DNA of 64,000 nt, taken from assembly GCF_009389715.1 (NCBI RefSeq), contig NC_052392.1, positions 39,289,668 through 39,353,667 of the forward strand, written 5' to 3'. The position numbers and the translations under genes were made by a program. A model generated the notes under the pieces. It was not told where the DNA came from. It did not search any database and was given only the letters and a program-made list of their open reading frames with translations. Below are positions 47,468-59,900 of this stretch, one piece after another. The DNA comes from Phoenix dactylifera. Its lineage: Eukaryota > Streptophyta > Magnoliopsida > Arecales > Arecaceae. Position 1 is the stretch's first letter. Each line of letters opens with the position of its first letter.

Positions 47468-49024
47468 ACTGTCTACATGTGATACAATCACATTTCTACG
47501 GATGAACTCATGTGCTTGCGTGGAATTTTGGATATTTGCTTGGTGGTGATGCCTAGAATATGAATGAAGGAATAAAGGAAGTTAACTCCGGCGTTGGGAT
47601 CTTGAGGGACACTGTTAAAGGTTGGTCAAGGGAGCATGATGTAAACAAAGCAAGATGAACGAAAATAACTAATGTCAACACAGAGCAAGCAGAGTGAGCA
47701 GTTAAGAACACAAAAAGTAAGCATGCAGTACAAGGTATCCATCATGAGCCAATGTGTGTAATATAGACAGAAGTTTGGGACTGCTAAGAAGTTGAAATGG
47801 GTATATGCATCGAAAATCTAGATAAGTTAATGGGAAAAGACATTCTAATGGGTCTTGAATCTAATAGAATATTTTAGTGTCTCTGACCAAGACCATTATT
47901 TATGATCCAGAGCAATTAACAGAGATGGATGGCAACTTACTTGGATCTAAACTATACAGATATCGGTAGGTAGCCCTTTGGGTGTTAAACTGGATTGTTT
48001 AGTGAGCAGGACCTCTTTAATCATGAGATGCTTTTCTGTGGATTGTGCATTGGATGTGGATCGAGCTTGGGAAGTATTTGAACTCTTTTCTGTTAAAATT
48101 TTACTCGACTGTGATGAGTAGGTGGAGGCTTTACTCCTTGATGATGGATTGTCAACTAGATGATGTTTAAAGCATGAGGAATTTAGATGGATTGTCTTAT
48201 TGCTGCAGAACTGCTACAGCTATCTTCTAGGAAGCAAGTTTACAAGCCATGAAGATATTTGAAAATCCATTGGATTTGCCCTACCATTTTCTTTTAACTC
48301 CAAATAAACATGAGATTGATTCCTTGTGACTTTCTGCAAGCCAATTGATTTGCATAATTCATTTCTTTTGTATATCGAATAGCAATTAAACTTCTTGTTA
48401 TTTCGAATATAGTTTAAATTAAATATCTGCAGTTGTCTTTATGATTATATAAAGCAAATTCCTGATATGTATGTCAACCGTTAAAAATAGAGCTTCAACT
48501 GTATTTCACCTCATCCGACATAGAAACGATATCAGCCAATATCCCCAGGAAAAAGAATCAATTGCATTCTACATTAGCTTTTTATATGCTTGTTTAGCAC
48601 CCCCCATCCAATCATATCCATGAAATGAGCAGACACCATTTGCTGGTATTTCTTTCCGGATGACAATATTAGAAAAAGCATTGTCAAGCCATGAATTCAG
48701 CCAAGGTCATGCTTGTCATAAAATCACTTTCTGACATCTACCATCATCATTTTTCTGATTCCAGTTTGAGATTAATATAAAACTCTGGGTCAGCATTACA
48801 TTCCATGCAGCCATATGTAGCGATATATTACAAAGCAAATAGAGAATGACGTACAGTAAAGGTTAATAAATCAGAACATACATCAAGTCTCCCGATAACT
48901 ACCATAACCTTTTAATGATCAAGTTAACGTCAAAGAGCAAGATGACAAAATTGCAGTTTGCAACTGAATACAAGAGGGGAAAAATTAAAAGGAAATCAAG
49001 AGCACAATAAAACCAGTCAAAAGG
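47468..49024. other. Intergenic between convergent PPR and Myb/SANT-like genes
   Basis: AT-rich; contains the 3' flanks of both genes. No further gene was recognised. Confidence 0.4.
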
Positions 49025-52000
49025 TCATAGAAAACTAGAGAAGAATTTAGATAACCACTCCTTGCGCGATTCTGGACTACGGACTAGAAAGATCTTTCCC
49101 TCAATCTCATTCTTTAATAAGTATTCAAGGGCTGTTACCGACAGCCGTTCATTGTAACCACATGCTTTTATTGCTTCCCATATATCCTCACTGTAATTTC
49201 TAGGTTTTAATGTCTTTATCACATCTATTAACTCTCCTATCTTCATAACCAAGCTCTGGATGTCAACATTTGCAGCCTGTTGCCTCTTGGTCCTTGAGGA
49301 TGTGGCCCTCCTACGTGACTCAGGCGATGAATTGGGAGATGCAGCGGGTGTAGAAACGGCTGGCTCTTGCTGACATAGACCTCTAACCTGACTGTTTGAA
49401 GCCTTCGCAACCTCTTCAATATCATCTGGCCACTGCATATTCTTCTGATGTTGTTCCTCAATTTCTCTATCAATAGAGCCAATATATTGATTTCCATCTT
49501 CAATGAACTTCCCAATGGCTTGATCGTCAGCACATATGATAGCTAGCTCGTCATAGTAATCTATAGAATTATTCAGCAACCAAGCATCCCTAGGATGAGC
49601 CTGCAAAGCAACATATTAAAAAAAATAAAAATAAAATAAGTGTCCTGATAATAGAAGTGTAGCACTTAATAGTAAAAGGTTGTTGCTTACCTGCACATAA
49701 TCTTGGTAACCACCAGTTCCCAAACTAATCATCTTGGCAACAGGATCCCAACTGGCTCCACTTAGACATTTCAGCTTTTGTATTTTGTTCCACTGGGTCC
49801 TCAAAGTTCTCAATCTTTTTTCCACATCGGTTTCATCACATTTTATTTTAAACTTTTGAGATACAGATTCTGCAGCAGCTACCAAAGCACTTCTCTTGAA
49901 TGACATGCCTACTTTCATGCCAATTGCTACCTGATCAACTAGGAATCTTAGAAGAAACTTGGACATTTCCAGGTTCCATTTAAATTTTTTGCAAGTTTGT
50001 TGACTTCCAGTACTTGGGGAGGTTTGTTGGTTACAAGCTGTTTGTGATGCATCAACTCCCTCCGCTATATTTTGCTACAAAAAATAGTAGCATTTTCTAT
50101 AAATATACGATATTTAGAAAGTTAACTAGAATCCTTTAATTAATAGAAAATAAAATCCCAACTACAATGCATCGATATATGAATGTGTAACAAAATTATT
50201 TGGTAAAATCAAAAGGATAGATATTAAAAATTCATATCCAATAAACAAAAAGTAATAGTAATGAGAAGCATGATTAATCTGTCGCATCTCAATTATGCAA
50301 ATTCTCAAAATAAACAAGTTTTCATCTCCATGTTCTTTCACCAATCTAACTAGCAATTGATCCCATAACTAATGTGATATTCCTCTCACAGCTCTCATGG
50401 CATAATCTCTTGGTGTCACCACCAATATAAGACTATGCAACTGACAACATACTCAAATTATAGCAACTCAGGTCAAATAAGGGAAATGAGGCTAGCAATT
50501 AAGATTTCAAAGATGGTTTCAACACCTCAAAAAAACAATGACAATTAGTGGAGTGCCATAGGTTGGATATTTCTTTTGCATTCCCAGCCTGATTTTCTTA
50601 GGTGAAACTTCCAAGTGGTAATGTAGACCAGGACATGAAGAAATGAACCAACAGTTCATTATGCATCCTGTATGAATCAAGAAGCAAGTTCTTCAGTGGA
50701 GGTGTTGATTTATCAGTAGCTATCCTCCAACCTCTTTATCCATAAACAGTTTGATAAGTATCTCTCTTTGTTGGTATTATGCTTCATTTCTACTCGATCC
50801 CTTTATTAGGCGAGAGGAACTTTCAAGCCCTATTGTGTGCTTAAACACAGGTTAGTTTCTTGCCCTGGATCCAACTTGGATTTCCTATTCCATAAACCCC
50901 TAAACTCAAATTGCTCTGCATGCATTTCCACTTCTCTTACATGACCCGTCAGATATAGTTAGTGTCATGTTACGATCTAAGCTTTTGCTTGCTTCGTCAA
51001 CATCTTATGGCCTGTTAAGTGTATCTGTAGGTGAGTGTGTGTGTGTGTGTGTGTTGTGGGGGTGGGGGGGGGGGGAGGTGTGGGGTTGGGGAAATGGAGG
51101 GGTTAAACAGGTAATGTGAAAAACTAGTTTAGAAATCATCAACCAGAGTCTATTTCAGAGCCATTCAATCTAAAGATATCTGCAAAATCTTCACAACCAC
51201 TTTTACTCGAAGACATTTCTCCTTAAATCTATACTGTGTTTGGATGTCGAATAACTAAGCACCTCTTAAATAACTTTATCTATTGGTACCCACCCCCTAA
51301 CAAGCTATCCAGGGAAAAATTTTGTTCACTGTTTAGTTGGTACTCCTATAATTAGTGTGGTAAAGTTGTGAAAAAAAGCGAATAGGTAAATAGAGGGGGG
51401 AGAGAATGAGCTTTGGGTGATTAAAGTCAATTCACCCTCCCCTATAATAATTTTAACACGGTTAAGTATTTTTTTCACCCATCGACCGAATAAGTTTATT
51501 CATCACTCTTTGAGTAGCTTTTGACTGGTTAGTTGGATAGCTTCATACTTTCCACAATTTAATTAGCATCCAAACACCATCTAAAAGTAAGGCCGGCCAA
51601 TTGTGACCCAACACGTCAACCCGATCTGTGTTCGACATGCCATAAGCAGGTTTGAGTTTGGACTTAATGGGTTCGAGTCGTAAATAGGTTGACCCATTTA
51701 ACCTGTTCAACATTCGAGTCAAGTTCAGATTTCAAACATCAGACTCATTTAACCTGTTTAATATCTGGATCAAGTTGGGTCAGGTAACCTATTTAATCTG
51801 TTTAACTCCTTTAATCCGTTGAAGACCTGTTTAAAATCTGTTTAACCTGTTTCTGTCATGTTTAACCTGGCCTGCTTAACCTGTTTAACCTGCTTAAATC
51901 CATTTAACCCGTTAAAAATCCACTTAACCTAGTTAATCTGTTTAACCTGACTTGACATGTTTAATAAATATGTTATGCAGGTCAGATCGGGTTCCCTATT

Positions 52001-52322
52001 TAATAAACAGGATGGGTTCGTATCTAAAGTTTGACTTGTTTAATAAGCACGTCGGGTCCGGGTTAACGAATTTTTGACCTGACCCACATCCAACTTGACC
52101 TATGTCCAACCCAACCCAATCCTATTGCCACCCCTAGCTAAAAGTCATGAATTTGATTTGGTGTGGCATTTCAGCAAACAAATTATGCTCATAAAGTCCC
52201 TATCCAAAAAATTACGCCGAAACACTGCACTGGGAATTAAAACCACAAGAACAAAACCTCACCACTCCAAGGTGCAGCCTTTCAGCTCCGGACAAAGATC
52301 CTGCCAAGTTCTGGGCGGCCAT
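49025..52322 (-). CDS. Myb/SANT-like DNA-binding domain protein
   Basis: Exons modelled: 52322-52263 (20 codons, good start context), 50074-49691 and 49600-49025; all phase 0, 339 residues. The two downstream exons are well supported: acceptor TTTGTAG at 50075, donor CAG|GTAAGC at 49690, acceptor TTTGCAG at 49601. Residues about 50-150 are the PF12776-type domain (FKWNLEMSKFLLRFLVDQV, TLRTQWNKIQKLKCLSG, SWDPVAKMI, then YVQ|AHPRDAW). This is the domain of plant L10-interacting MYB-like proteins and of the accessory protein of PIF/Harbinger transposons. A Ser/Arg-rich linker (ESRRRATSSRTKRQQ) and a C-terminal helical region (DIWEAIKACGYNERL) follow. Exon 1 is the weakest part. Intron 1 holds a hAT-like element. 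Confidence 0.72.
50075..51587. other. Part of intron 1 of the Myb/SANT-like gene
   Basis: AT-rich, with a (GT)n tract followed by a G-run at about 51030-51075. No further exon was recognised, though a small one could be missed. Confidence 0.45.
51588..52136. mobile_element. hAT-like non-autonomous element
   Basis: Its 549 bp are flanked by 8-bp direct repeats, TCTAAAAG (51580-51587) and GCTAAAAG (52137-52144), 7 of 8 equal. The right end, reverse-complemented, starts TAGGGGTGGCAATAGG, the classic plant hAT terminus; the left end is TAAGGCCGGCCAATTG, similar with gaps. The body is full of TTTAACCTG repeats and their variants, in the manner of subterminal transposase-binding repeats. No transposase is encoded. 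Confidence 0.7.
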
Positions 52323-53960
52323 CGTAGTTAAGCACCGCGGTCGGCCGTTCCTAGTACAGCCCGCTGTGGCGGAAGGAGCTGGACGGATCGCAACTAAGAA
52401 AATTGGGGGGGAAAAAAACAGTGGAACTAATATAAATCGGGAGATAAAGAGCTAAGGAGGGCAAAAGCGCACCTCGAGTAGAAGACGAGAACGAGATGAG
52501 GGAACTCTCGGGAGAATGGCAGCAGAGAAAAAGAGTAGATCGAGGGTTCCTTGGTGCCACCGAAGGCAGTGGAATGAGATGGCCGAGCTCGGTTGCTGCG
52601 AATAAGGCCATGCTTCTTCGTTCTGCCTCTCCTTTCGATAACCGCTTAAAATGGCTGTCGGGAGGCAAACTAATCACGGACGAGCACGGCCGTTCGACGG
52701 AGGGAGGATGCTGGATTTTGAATTTGAACTCTTTACATTATAATTCAATTTTATTCCCCCGCTAGAATGTGCTATGGTGAGAGCGGAAACAACGCAGAGA
52801 TGGACACCCGCTGCCCAGTAACATCCGCAAGTTGGTGGAAGATTGTGGCTTTTTAAAGCCATTCATATGTGTTGAGAGGCAAATAGGATTAGAGACTGAA
52901 TCGTCTTCTTTATTGCGCGGCATTCGAAAAAAATATTTTAAACGTATTATATAGCTGCCCTTCTCCCTCTACGCCATTTTTTTTCTCTCAACAATGTTAA
53001 TTATACTCACGTAAGAGCTGTGTGAGCCGCTGTTGTACCAAAAAAAGAAGATCAGCTATGTAGACTTAAACATGACACTGCTCGACTCTCATGTTGAATT
53101 ATTATTATATCATATATTTCTTCGCACATGGAATGCATACGTGTGTGTCTACATGCAAAAAGAGAATGAAAATTAGTTTAGGTTATCAATAAGCTCAAGC
53201 CTAAAACCAAGTTAAGATTTAAATCTCGAGCATGCGCTTGGGCTCATCCGAACCTAGCCCAAGAATATTTTGCTTAAATCAACTTAATTTGGGGTATACT
53301 TTTGGGCTAGGCTAGGTTCAAAGCATGTCTCTATTTAATTTTTACTAGATTTTTAATTTAAGCCTAGAGTGAGATGAGACGGCAGGGACAAGAGCTCTAT
53401 GTTGTTGGAGTTTTCATAAATGTTACAAATCAGTCATTCATAAAATGAATAGGAGATGGAAGAGTGATGGCAAAAATAGAGAAAACCAACACTGTTCACT
53501 CGGTCTATCTCTTTTAGTAATGCATTGATATGGTACTATCATGCTAATGCATAAAGTATGCATCTTTTGCATATGTATATATCTACAAATGCCTCAACGC
53601 TATGCCTGATAAAAAATTTTACATCGCATCTTTACCACATATTACTTCAATACGGTGAAATGCTCTGATTTCCTTGGATCATATTGCATGGAACTTTGTG
53701 CTTAGTCCATTTTGACCGGAATTTGATTACCGGCATTTCACCGTAAAAAGTTTGAATTTTTACATCGACATGATAATGATTAAATAATTAAATATTCGTA
53801 CATGTTAACGAAACGGTTCATCTACGAAACTGTTATGGTGGCCGTTATTTAAACCACGTTCTTTAACGCAGTTCCGTCCTTCTGCTCTTTTCTCAAGACT
53901 CCCGCGATAGTCTTGCATATATTTCCTAACCTTCTGCTCCCCTTGTCTTCTTCGCGAGCG
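52323..53960. other. Divergent promoter interval between Myb/SANT-like and PARG genes
   Basis: About 1.6 kb separates the two divergent starts. 52330-52700 is locally GC-richer and probably carries the leader of the minus-strand gene; its reading frames show no family match. The last 150 bases before 53961 are CT-rich like a plant leader. Confidence 0.45.
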
Positions 53961-56900
53961 ATGGAGAAGAGGGAGGATCTGAACTCCATCCTCCCCTTTC
54001 TTCCTATCATCCTTCGCTCCTCCTCCCTATTCTGGCCCTCGAAAGCCCTAGAATCTCTCAAAGCCCTAGCCCTCGGCCCCGACGTCAGCCGCGTCGATTC
54101 CGGAGAGGTCCTCTTCGACGCCATCCTCGATCTCAGGGACGCCATCGGCCTCTCCTCCGAACGGCTAGCCTCCAGAGCCGCCGATGGATACGCCCTCTTC
54201 TTCGACGAGGTTCCCCCCCTCTCGACTCTCTTTTCCCTTGTTTTTATGTTTTTTTTCTTTTTTTGGTGCTGGGAATCGATAATTCGAAGAAATATTAGGT
54301 CGAGCAATATGCTTTCTCGTGAAATAAAGATTGGGATTTGACTAGTTTAGTGAATAAGGTCAAAAAGATTATAGAAAAGTTTGCAATTTGGGAGTAAATT
54401 GTGGACTTGTTTTTCTTTTCTTTGGGTAGCTGATGTCTAGGGTGGATTCGAGGGTGTGGTTTGGAGAGGTCATTCCGAGCCTTGCAAAGTTGTTGGTGCG
54501 GTTGCCTTCTCTTTTGGAAGCCCATTATCAGAATGCCGATGAAGTTTTTGGTGAAGGAAAAGCTGGGCTTCGCATAATGGGCCCACAAGAAGCAGGCATT
54601 GTGTTTCTAAGTCAGGTGAGCTTTCTCTTTATGATCAATCTATCGATGTTTTGTAAGAATTTAATGGCTTTAGAGGTGTCTAGCCCATTTACTCAATTGT
54701 CTTCATGCGTTTTGTAGCAGTTGGTTTGCTTTTCTTGATGGTTTAGTATGTCCTCTTCCCTCGAATTTTTATCTGTCCTTTCTTTTTTAAATCTCACATT
54801 GTTTAGAACTGTTTAAATATTTTGTGGGTTCCCATTATACTGACACATCTTGTTATTATTTCAGGAATTAATAGCTGCTCTTCTTGCATGCTCACTGTTT
54901 TGCTTGTTTGCCACCAGTGAAAGGAGTGTCAGATATCTTCCACTCATTAACTTCGATCAGTTATTTGCGTAAGCCATTTCTCCCTGACTCTTGCAGTTGT
55001 TGTTTTTCCTTGGATGTTTATAGTATTATGCGAACATACTCGTCAGTTATGCACTTGCTCTTTTTTTATGAAACATGCTCTGTCTTGGTTAGAACTTACA
55101 AAGGTTTGTATAGTCAATTTATGCAATTAAGAAAGAGTCTACTATGACAACCTATCCCACTAATGTTGCGATTAAGTTGTCCAAAACACTGTTCAAAAGT
55201 GAAAGGAAATGGTGGTTGATATTTAGCTGGCTAATTGTGTTTCCCAAAACTGATTCCATTGGCTTAGTCCTGTCTTGGTAGCAGAGGAGGTGCGTAGATT
55301 GGTGGCATATATTTTTTCTCACATCCATGCAAATATGCCATATTCGCTTACATTGTCAAAAAATAGTTGTTATTGTCAATGTTATGAATTACTGAATTGT
55401 ATTATGTGCTAAAAGGTTGTATAACTGAGCCTTGAGTTCTTTGCCTTCTGTACCTGATACCTTTTTAAGCTGAAATGTGCAGAGCTTGTGTAGACATGGT
55501 AATATCACTTTGGTTATTACGTGATACACCTCATCTATTGTTGGTAGATCCATGAGGCAATATTTTTTGCGAAAGCTATAAGTGACTCCATTATCACACT
55601 TTACAGGGCCCTTCATCCTCATGGTAAACAGAGCCAGGAACAGAAAATAAAGTGCATTGTTCACTATTTTGAGAGGATATGCCACTGCATGCCTACAGGT
55701 TTTGTTTCCTTTGAACGGAAATCCCTTCCTCTGAAACAAAGTTGCCATGACATATCATATCCCAAGGCTGCTTTTTGGAGGAAATCTACTGTTTCTCTTT
55801 GCCCGTTTGAGGTAAATTGGAAGTTGTATTTCAAACACTTGCCTTCATAAGCGTATCCACCAAGAAATCATATTACCATTTTGCCTGATTTTCTTAATTC
55901 AATTAAATTCAGTCTCCTGAGCCTGCAAAACAATTGGAAACAGTTTTGAAGGCAAATGCAAGTTGAGCAAGTATTATGTGGATGTCTCTTGTAATTTTTT
56001 GGGATATTCCTTTTTTTCGTGGGACACAGTTAATTTCGGATACTCCACTCCCCTTTCTCGTGCTTGTTAGACTTCAGATGCTTTTTATTTAGGCATCTAT
56101 GCCACGATCTTGTTGCTCAAATTTTGTGAAAGCAAAACAAAACGAATTTTCCTTCTTCCAAACATTGACCACCATAATCATTTCCTTTTCTTGTCAGGTC
56201 TTTTCTTCTGGCTTGATTGAAGAGCAACAATGTGAAGCTCTTGAAGTAGATTTTGCAAATGAATATTTGGGAGGAGGTGCTCTTAACAGGGGCTGTGTGC
56301 AGGTTTTCCTTTTGAACTTTTTGAATAGGTAGATGCCACTTTGCTCTGTCTTTATATTCTTTTACAAAACAGGGAGATTTACTACTGCACATTTGTTGTA
56401 ATCAATGAAACTCATTCAAATTCCTTTAACCAACTTGATTAGTACATAGATTGGAACAAATATTCAAATGCAATAATGCAAACAAAACATTGTTAGGCAG
56501 AAATGACAGAACTTCAGTTTTTATGTTTACTTGAGGGTGTGGGTAGTCTTTTGCCGATTTTAACGAACATGGTAGTCATCATTTAAACTTTTCACTGCTG
56601 AATAATATATCCTTAACCAATAAACTTTAGTATTTTTGCTATTTTTTCTTTAAATTAATTTTTTGGGCTTGATCAAGTTGAGAAATAGAATTAGAGATTT
56701 ATATATGGACACGTGATATTTCATTCTTACATTCTTAAATGCTTTCCTAGTCATGTGCTGGTTGCAAGTTTTATTTGATCTAATGAGATTTCAAACATAT
56801 TCTTGGTATAAGGATGTTACCTATTGTTATAAGATCATCCTTGACTTATATTATGCAAGTCATACTAATGACAAGGCCTATAAACATGCTGGGCTTGGGC

Positions 56901-59900
56901 CCATTCATTTGAAGCTTGGTCTTAGATTACAATAATTGATTTTTTCCCATAGTTGTATCAGGAACATTATAAAAATTCCAGGCAAGCATGGGCTTGGCCC
57001 ATCATTCCATTATGAGGCCTAAGCACAAGCCTAGCATGAATAATGCCTAATTGGTTGAGTGAATGAGAGAGGGTAGAAAAGACAACAGTAGGAATATGAA
57101 GGCTGGAGCATAATGATAGCATCTTCACAATATGATTGCTAGGTGGAAGGATGGTGGCCTAGCAGTAGGATGACAACCTAATGTTGTCTAACAATAGTTG
57201 GGTAGTGATTGGCGAGGACCTAGGATTAAAGTATCTTATGTGCTAAATTTGTCCCAGTCCTGGGCTGGCACGATAAGATATATCATGCTGTGCCATGCCT
57301 TGCTAATCGCATGTTCAGGCATATTTCATGGCTGATGACGAAGAAAATGGATTTATGCTGGTCCATATCAGTCTGCTAGTCCTGCACAGGCTGATGTGGA
57401 CCAACATGGACCAGGATGCAATTTAGAGGTACAAATGTCTGTATTTTTCCTGTACTTTTCCAGCATAATATGTTTCACATGGTATGGGCTGGCAGTGTAC
57501 AGTGACTTGATCCTTTGAGAACTTCCTTTGTGTCTGTACTTTTACATAGAAGGAGGAGTGCATCTATTCTAAACTATGAGAGTAGGTATCATTATAAATA
57601 ACAATTATTTCTACGTAGTTACTTGCCAGGTCTCTTGCCAGGTTTGGATCGAGCCATTGGTGGCTGAATTGTGGCCAAAGATCATTTGTGGGCTTTAATG
57701 TAGGCTTGGATCTACCTGAAGCCCAAACTGTTTCAGCCCAAACTTCATCGAGGTGGTCCTAGGTCTATTTATAAGATTCATGTGTTTGGTTTCGGTCTTT
57801 AAAGCTTGATCTCACTTCTAAATTGAATTGTCTATGCTTAGGTAGAAGAGTTGTATCCTGAATATGACTTAATGAAGATGGTTCAAAATGTTTGGATATA
57901 TCCTGAATATGCTCATCAAATTTGTGTGCTATATTACATGGATTGAGGTATGAGTGTTGGGTGTACATGTTGGATTCTTCTCATCATTAAGAACTTCTTC
58001 TTGCAGACCCATACTCATGAGTGTTGGGTGCAGGTCCTTTGTGGTAAACTGAAGGATCCAGGTAAATAACAGGTGTCAGGTTGAGTCCAGTCATGGACAT
58101 GAATTTAAAAGGAACAGTACTTGAGTCATGCCAAACTGAGACCTTAACCTGCTACTTTGAATCTAGATGTTACATACTGTATGCACAGTGATGCCCTTGA
58201 TCTTGCATCAATTCCATATCAAATATAAATCAGTATAGATATCTTGCTTTGTTAAAGATGCTGATGTTTCAAGAACTTGAGTGGATATTTTCCATTGCTT
58301 TGACTTGTTGTCAGATGTTTGTTTTGAAGCAATTATCTTAAGCATATTGGAAAGTCTCTCTCTGGTATATTACTTGTTAAATGTTGTCTTGCTTTCTGTT
58401 ATAGATTTTCTAGACAGTATGGGCATTTCTGCAAGTCAAGGATGCAACATTCTCTACTTAGGGAGCTTTAAAGTTATGGACTTGCTATCATGAAAATATG
58501 AGAAAGTCTAGCTCGTTACTTTTTACTCCTAAAATTTTAGGATATTTTCATTTGTCATAATGTCCTAAACTGCCATGATGTCCATATTATGAAAAGGTAT
58601 GCCTTAATTCCAATATTTTTTCCTGCTGACAATGGGTTTAATTTTTGTACATATCTTCATTAGCACTTCAGGATGCATGAGACTAGGTATCACTGATACA
58701 TCATCATAATTACATTATAGAAGTTAGACCAACAATAGAATACCCTGAATGGCTCTGGAGGAAGTGGAGGAACCCCAACCCTGGAGGATAACACAATTGC
58801 CGGGCACTCAATCATTAAGAAATGATCAGAAAAAAACAAGTTTCTAGAACCTATAAGCTTGCTAGATCAATTTTAGATATGGACTTTGTCAAAACCAGTA
58901 TTCAGATGACTAATCTGACTATAATTTACAGATAACTGTGCACATACAGTTTGGTGTATCATTTAGGCCAATATATGCACTTTGTAGCATGCCAGTTCGT
59001 TATAAAATCCATTTTCTGGTTTAGATACAAATTATGGAATATAAGATAATGAAACCTACAATTTGTATGAAAGGCTATTATTGTTGGTTTCTGTTAGTGT
59101 TATCGAAACCAAACAAATGACATTGAAAAATTGAAAATTGCATTGGGTTAATAGATTTACCATTATAATGTTGTTTTAGGTTAACAATATTTAGTTTTGG
59201 GAAAAATATTGATAAAAAAATAATTACAGAAACTTGTTATAGAACTAATGGATATCCTATTATGAATCTGAATTCAACCTGAATGTAGTAGGAAAAATCT
59301 GAATCTGAATCAGAACTCTAGTGTATTATCGGGATTGTTTTTGGATCTTTCTTGTATCCAACCCAAATATGCCCTGTTCGGAAACCTTCCCCCCTACCCC
59401 TTCAAAAGAGTGAAAAAAAAGAAAAAAAAATCCTTTGAGCATCAGTGTTCCTTTCCCTAGCAAATATAACTAAGCATTTTTCTCTATTGCCATGGTTTGA
59501 TCTAGTCGAAGGCTGACATTTCATATAAATGTGCCATTTGTTTTCTTTTCTTTTAAATTAAATATTCTTTCACTGCCTTGTTTATGCAGGAAGAGATTCG
59601 ATTTATGATCAACCCAGAATTAATTATTGGCATGCTTTTCATGGCCTCCATGGGTTATAATGAGGCAATAGAAATTGTTGGTGTAGAAAGGTTTTCATGT
59701 TATGTGGGGTAAGTTCTTTTTATTTAATTTTGTAAAAGCACCAAGAATACATGTTGTTGGATGACTGTTTGGCTGAGAACTAAACATAAAATTGACATGG
59801 TTCTGTATAGAGTTAGTGCAAGTGATTTGGTGGTTTAATTGAATTAGGTGGAATGTGCAAGTGATCATTCTTTATGTGCTTAAAACATTTTCATTCATTT

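Noticed and set aside
52351-52677. 108-codon minus-strand frame near the Myb/SANT-like start
   Set aside because: It lies upstream of the better start at 52322, has no family match, and reads as leader or promoter sequence.
57200-57500. Possible third copy of the GTACCGG element
   Set aside because: Some TGGxCTGGCACG and GGCATATTTCATGG text resembles it, but no left end or inverted repeat could be set.
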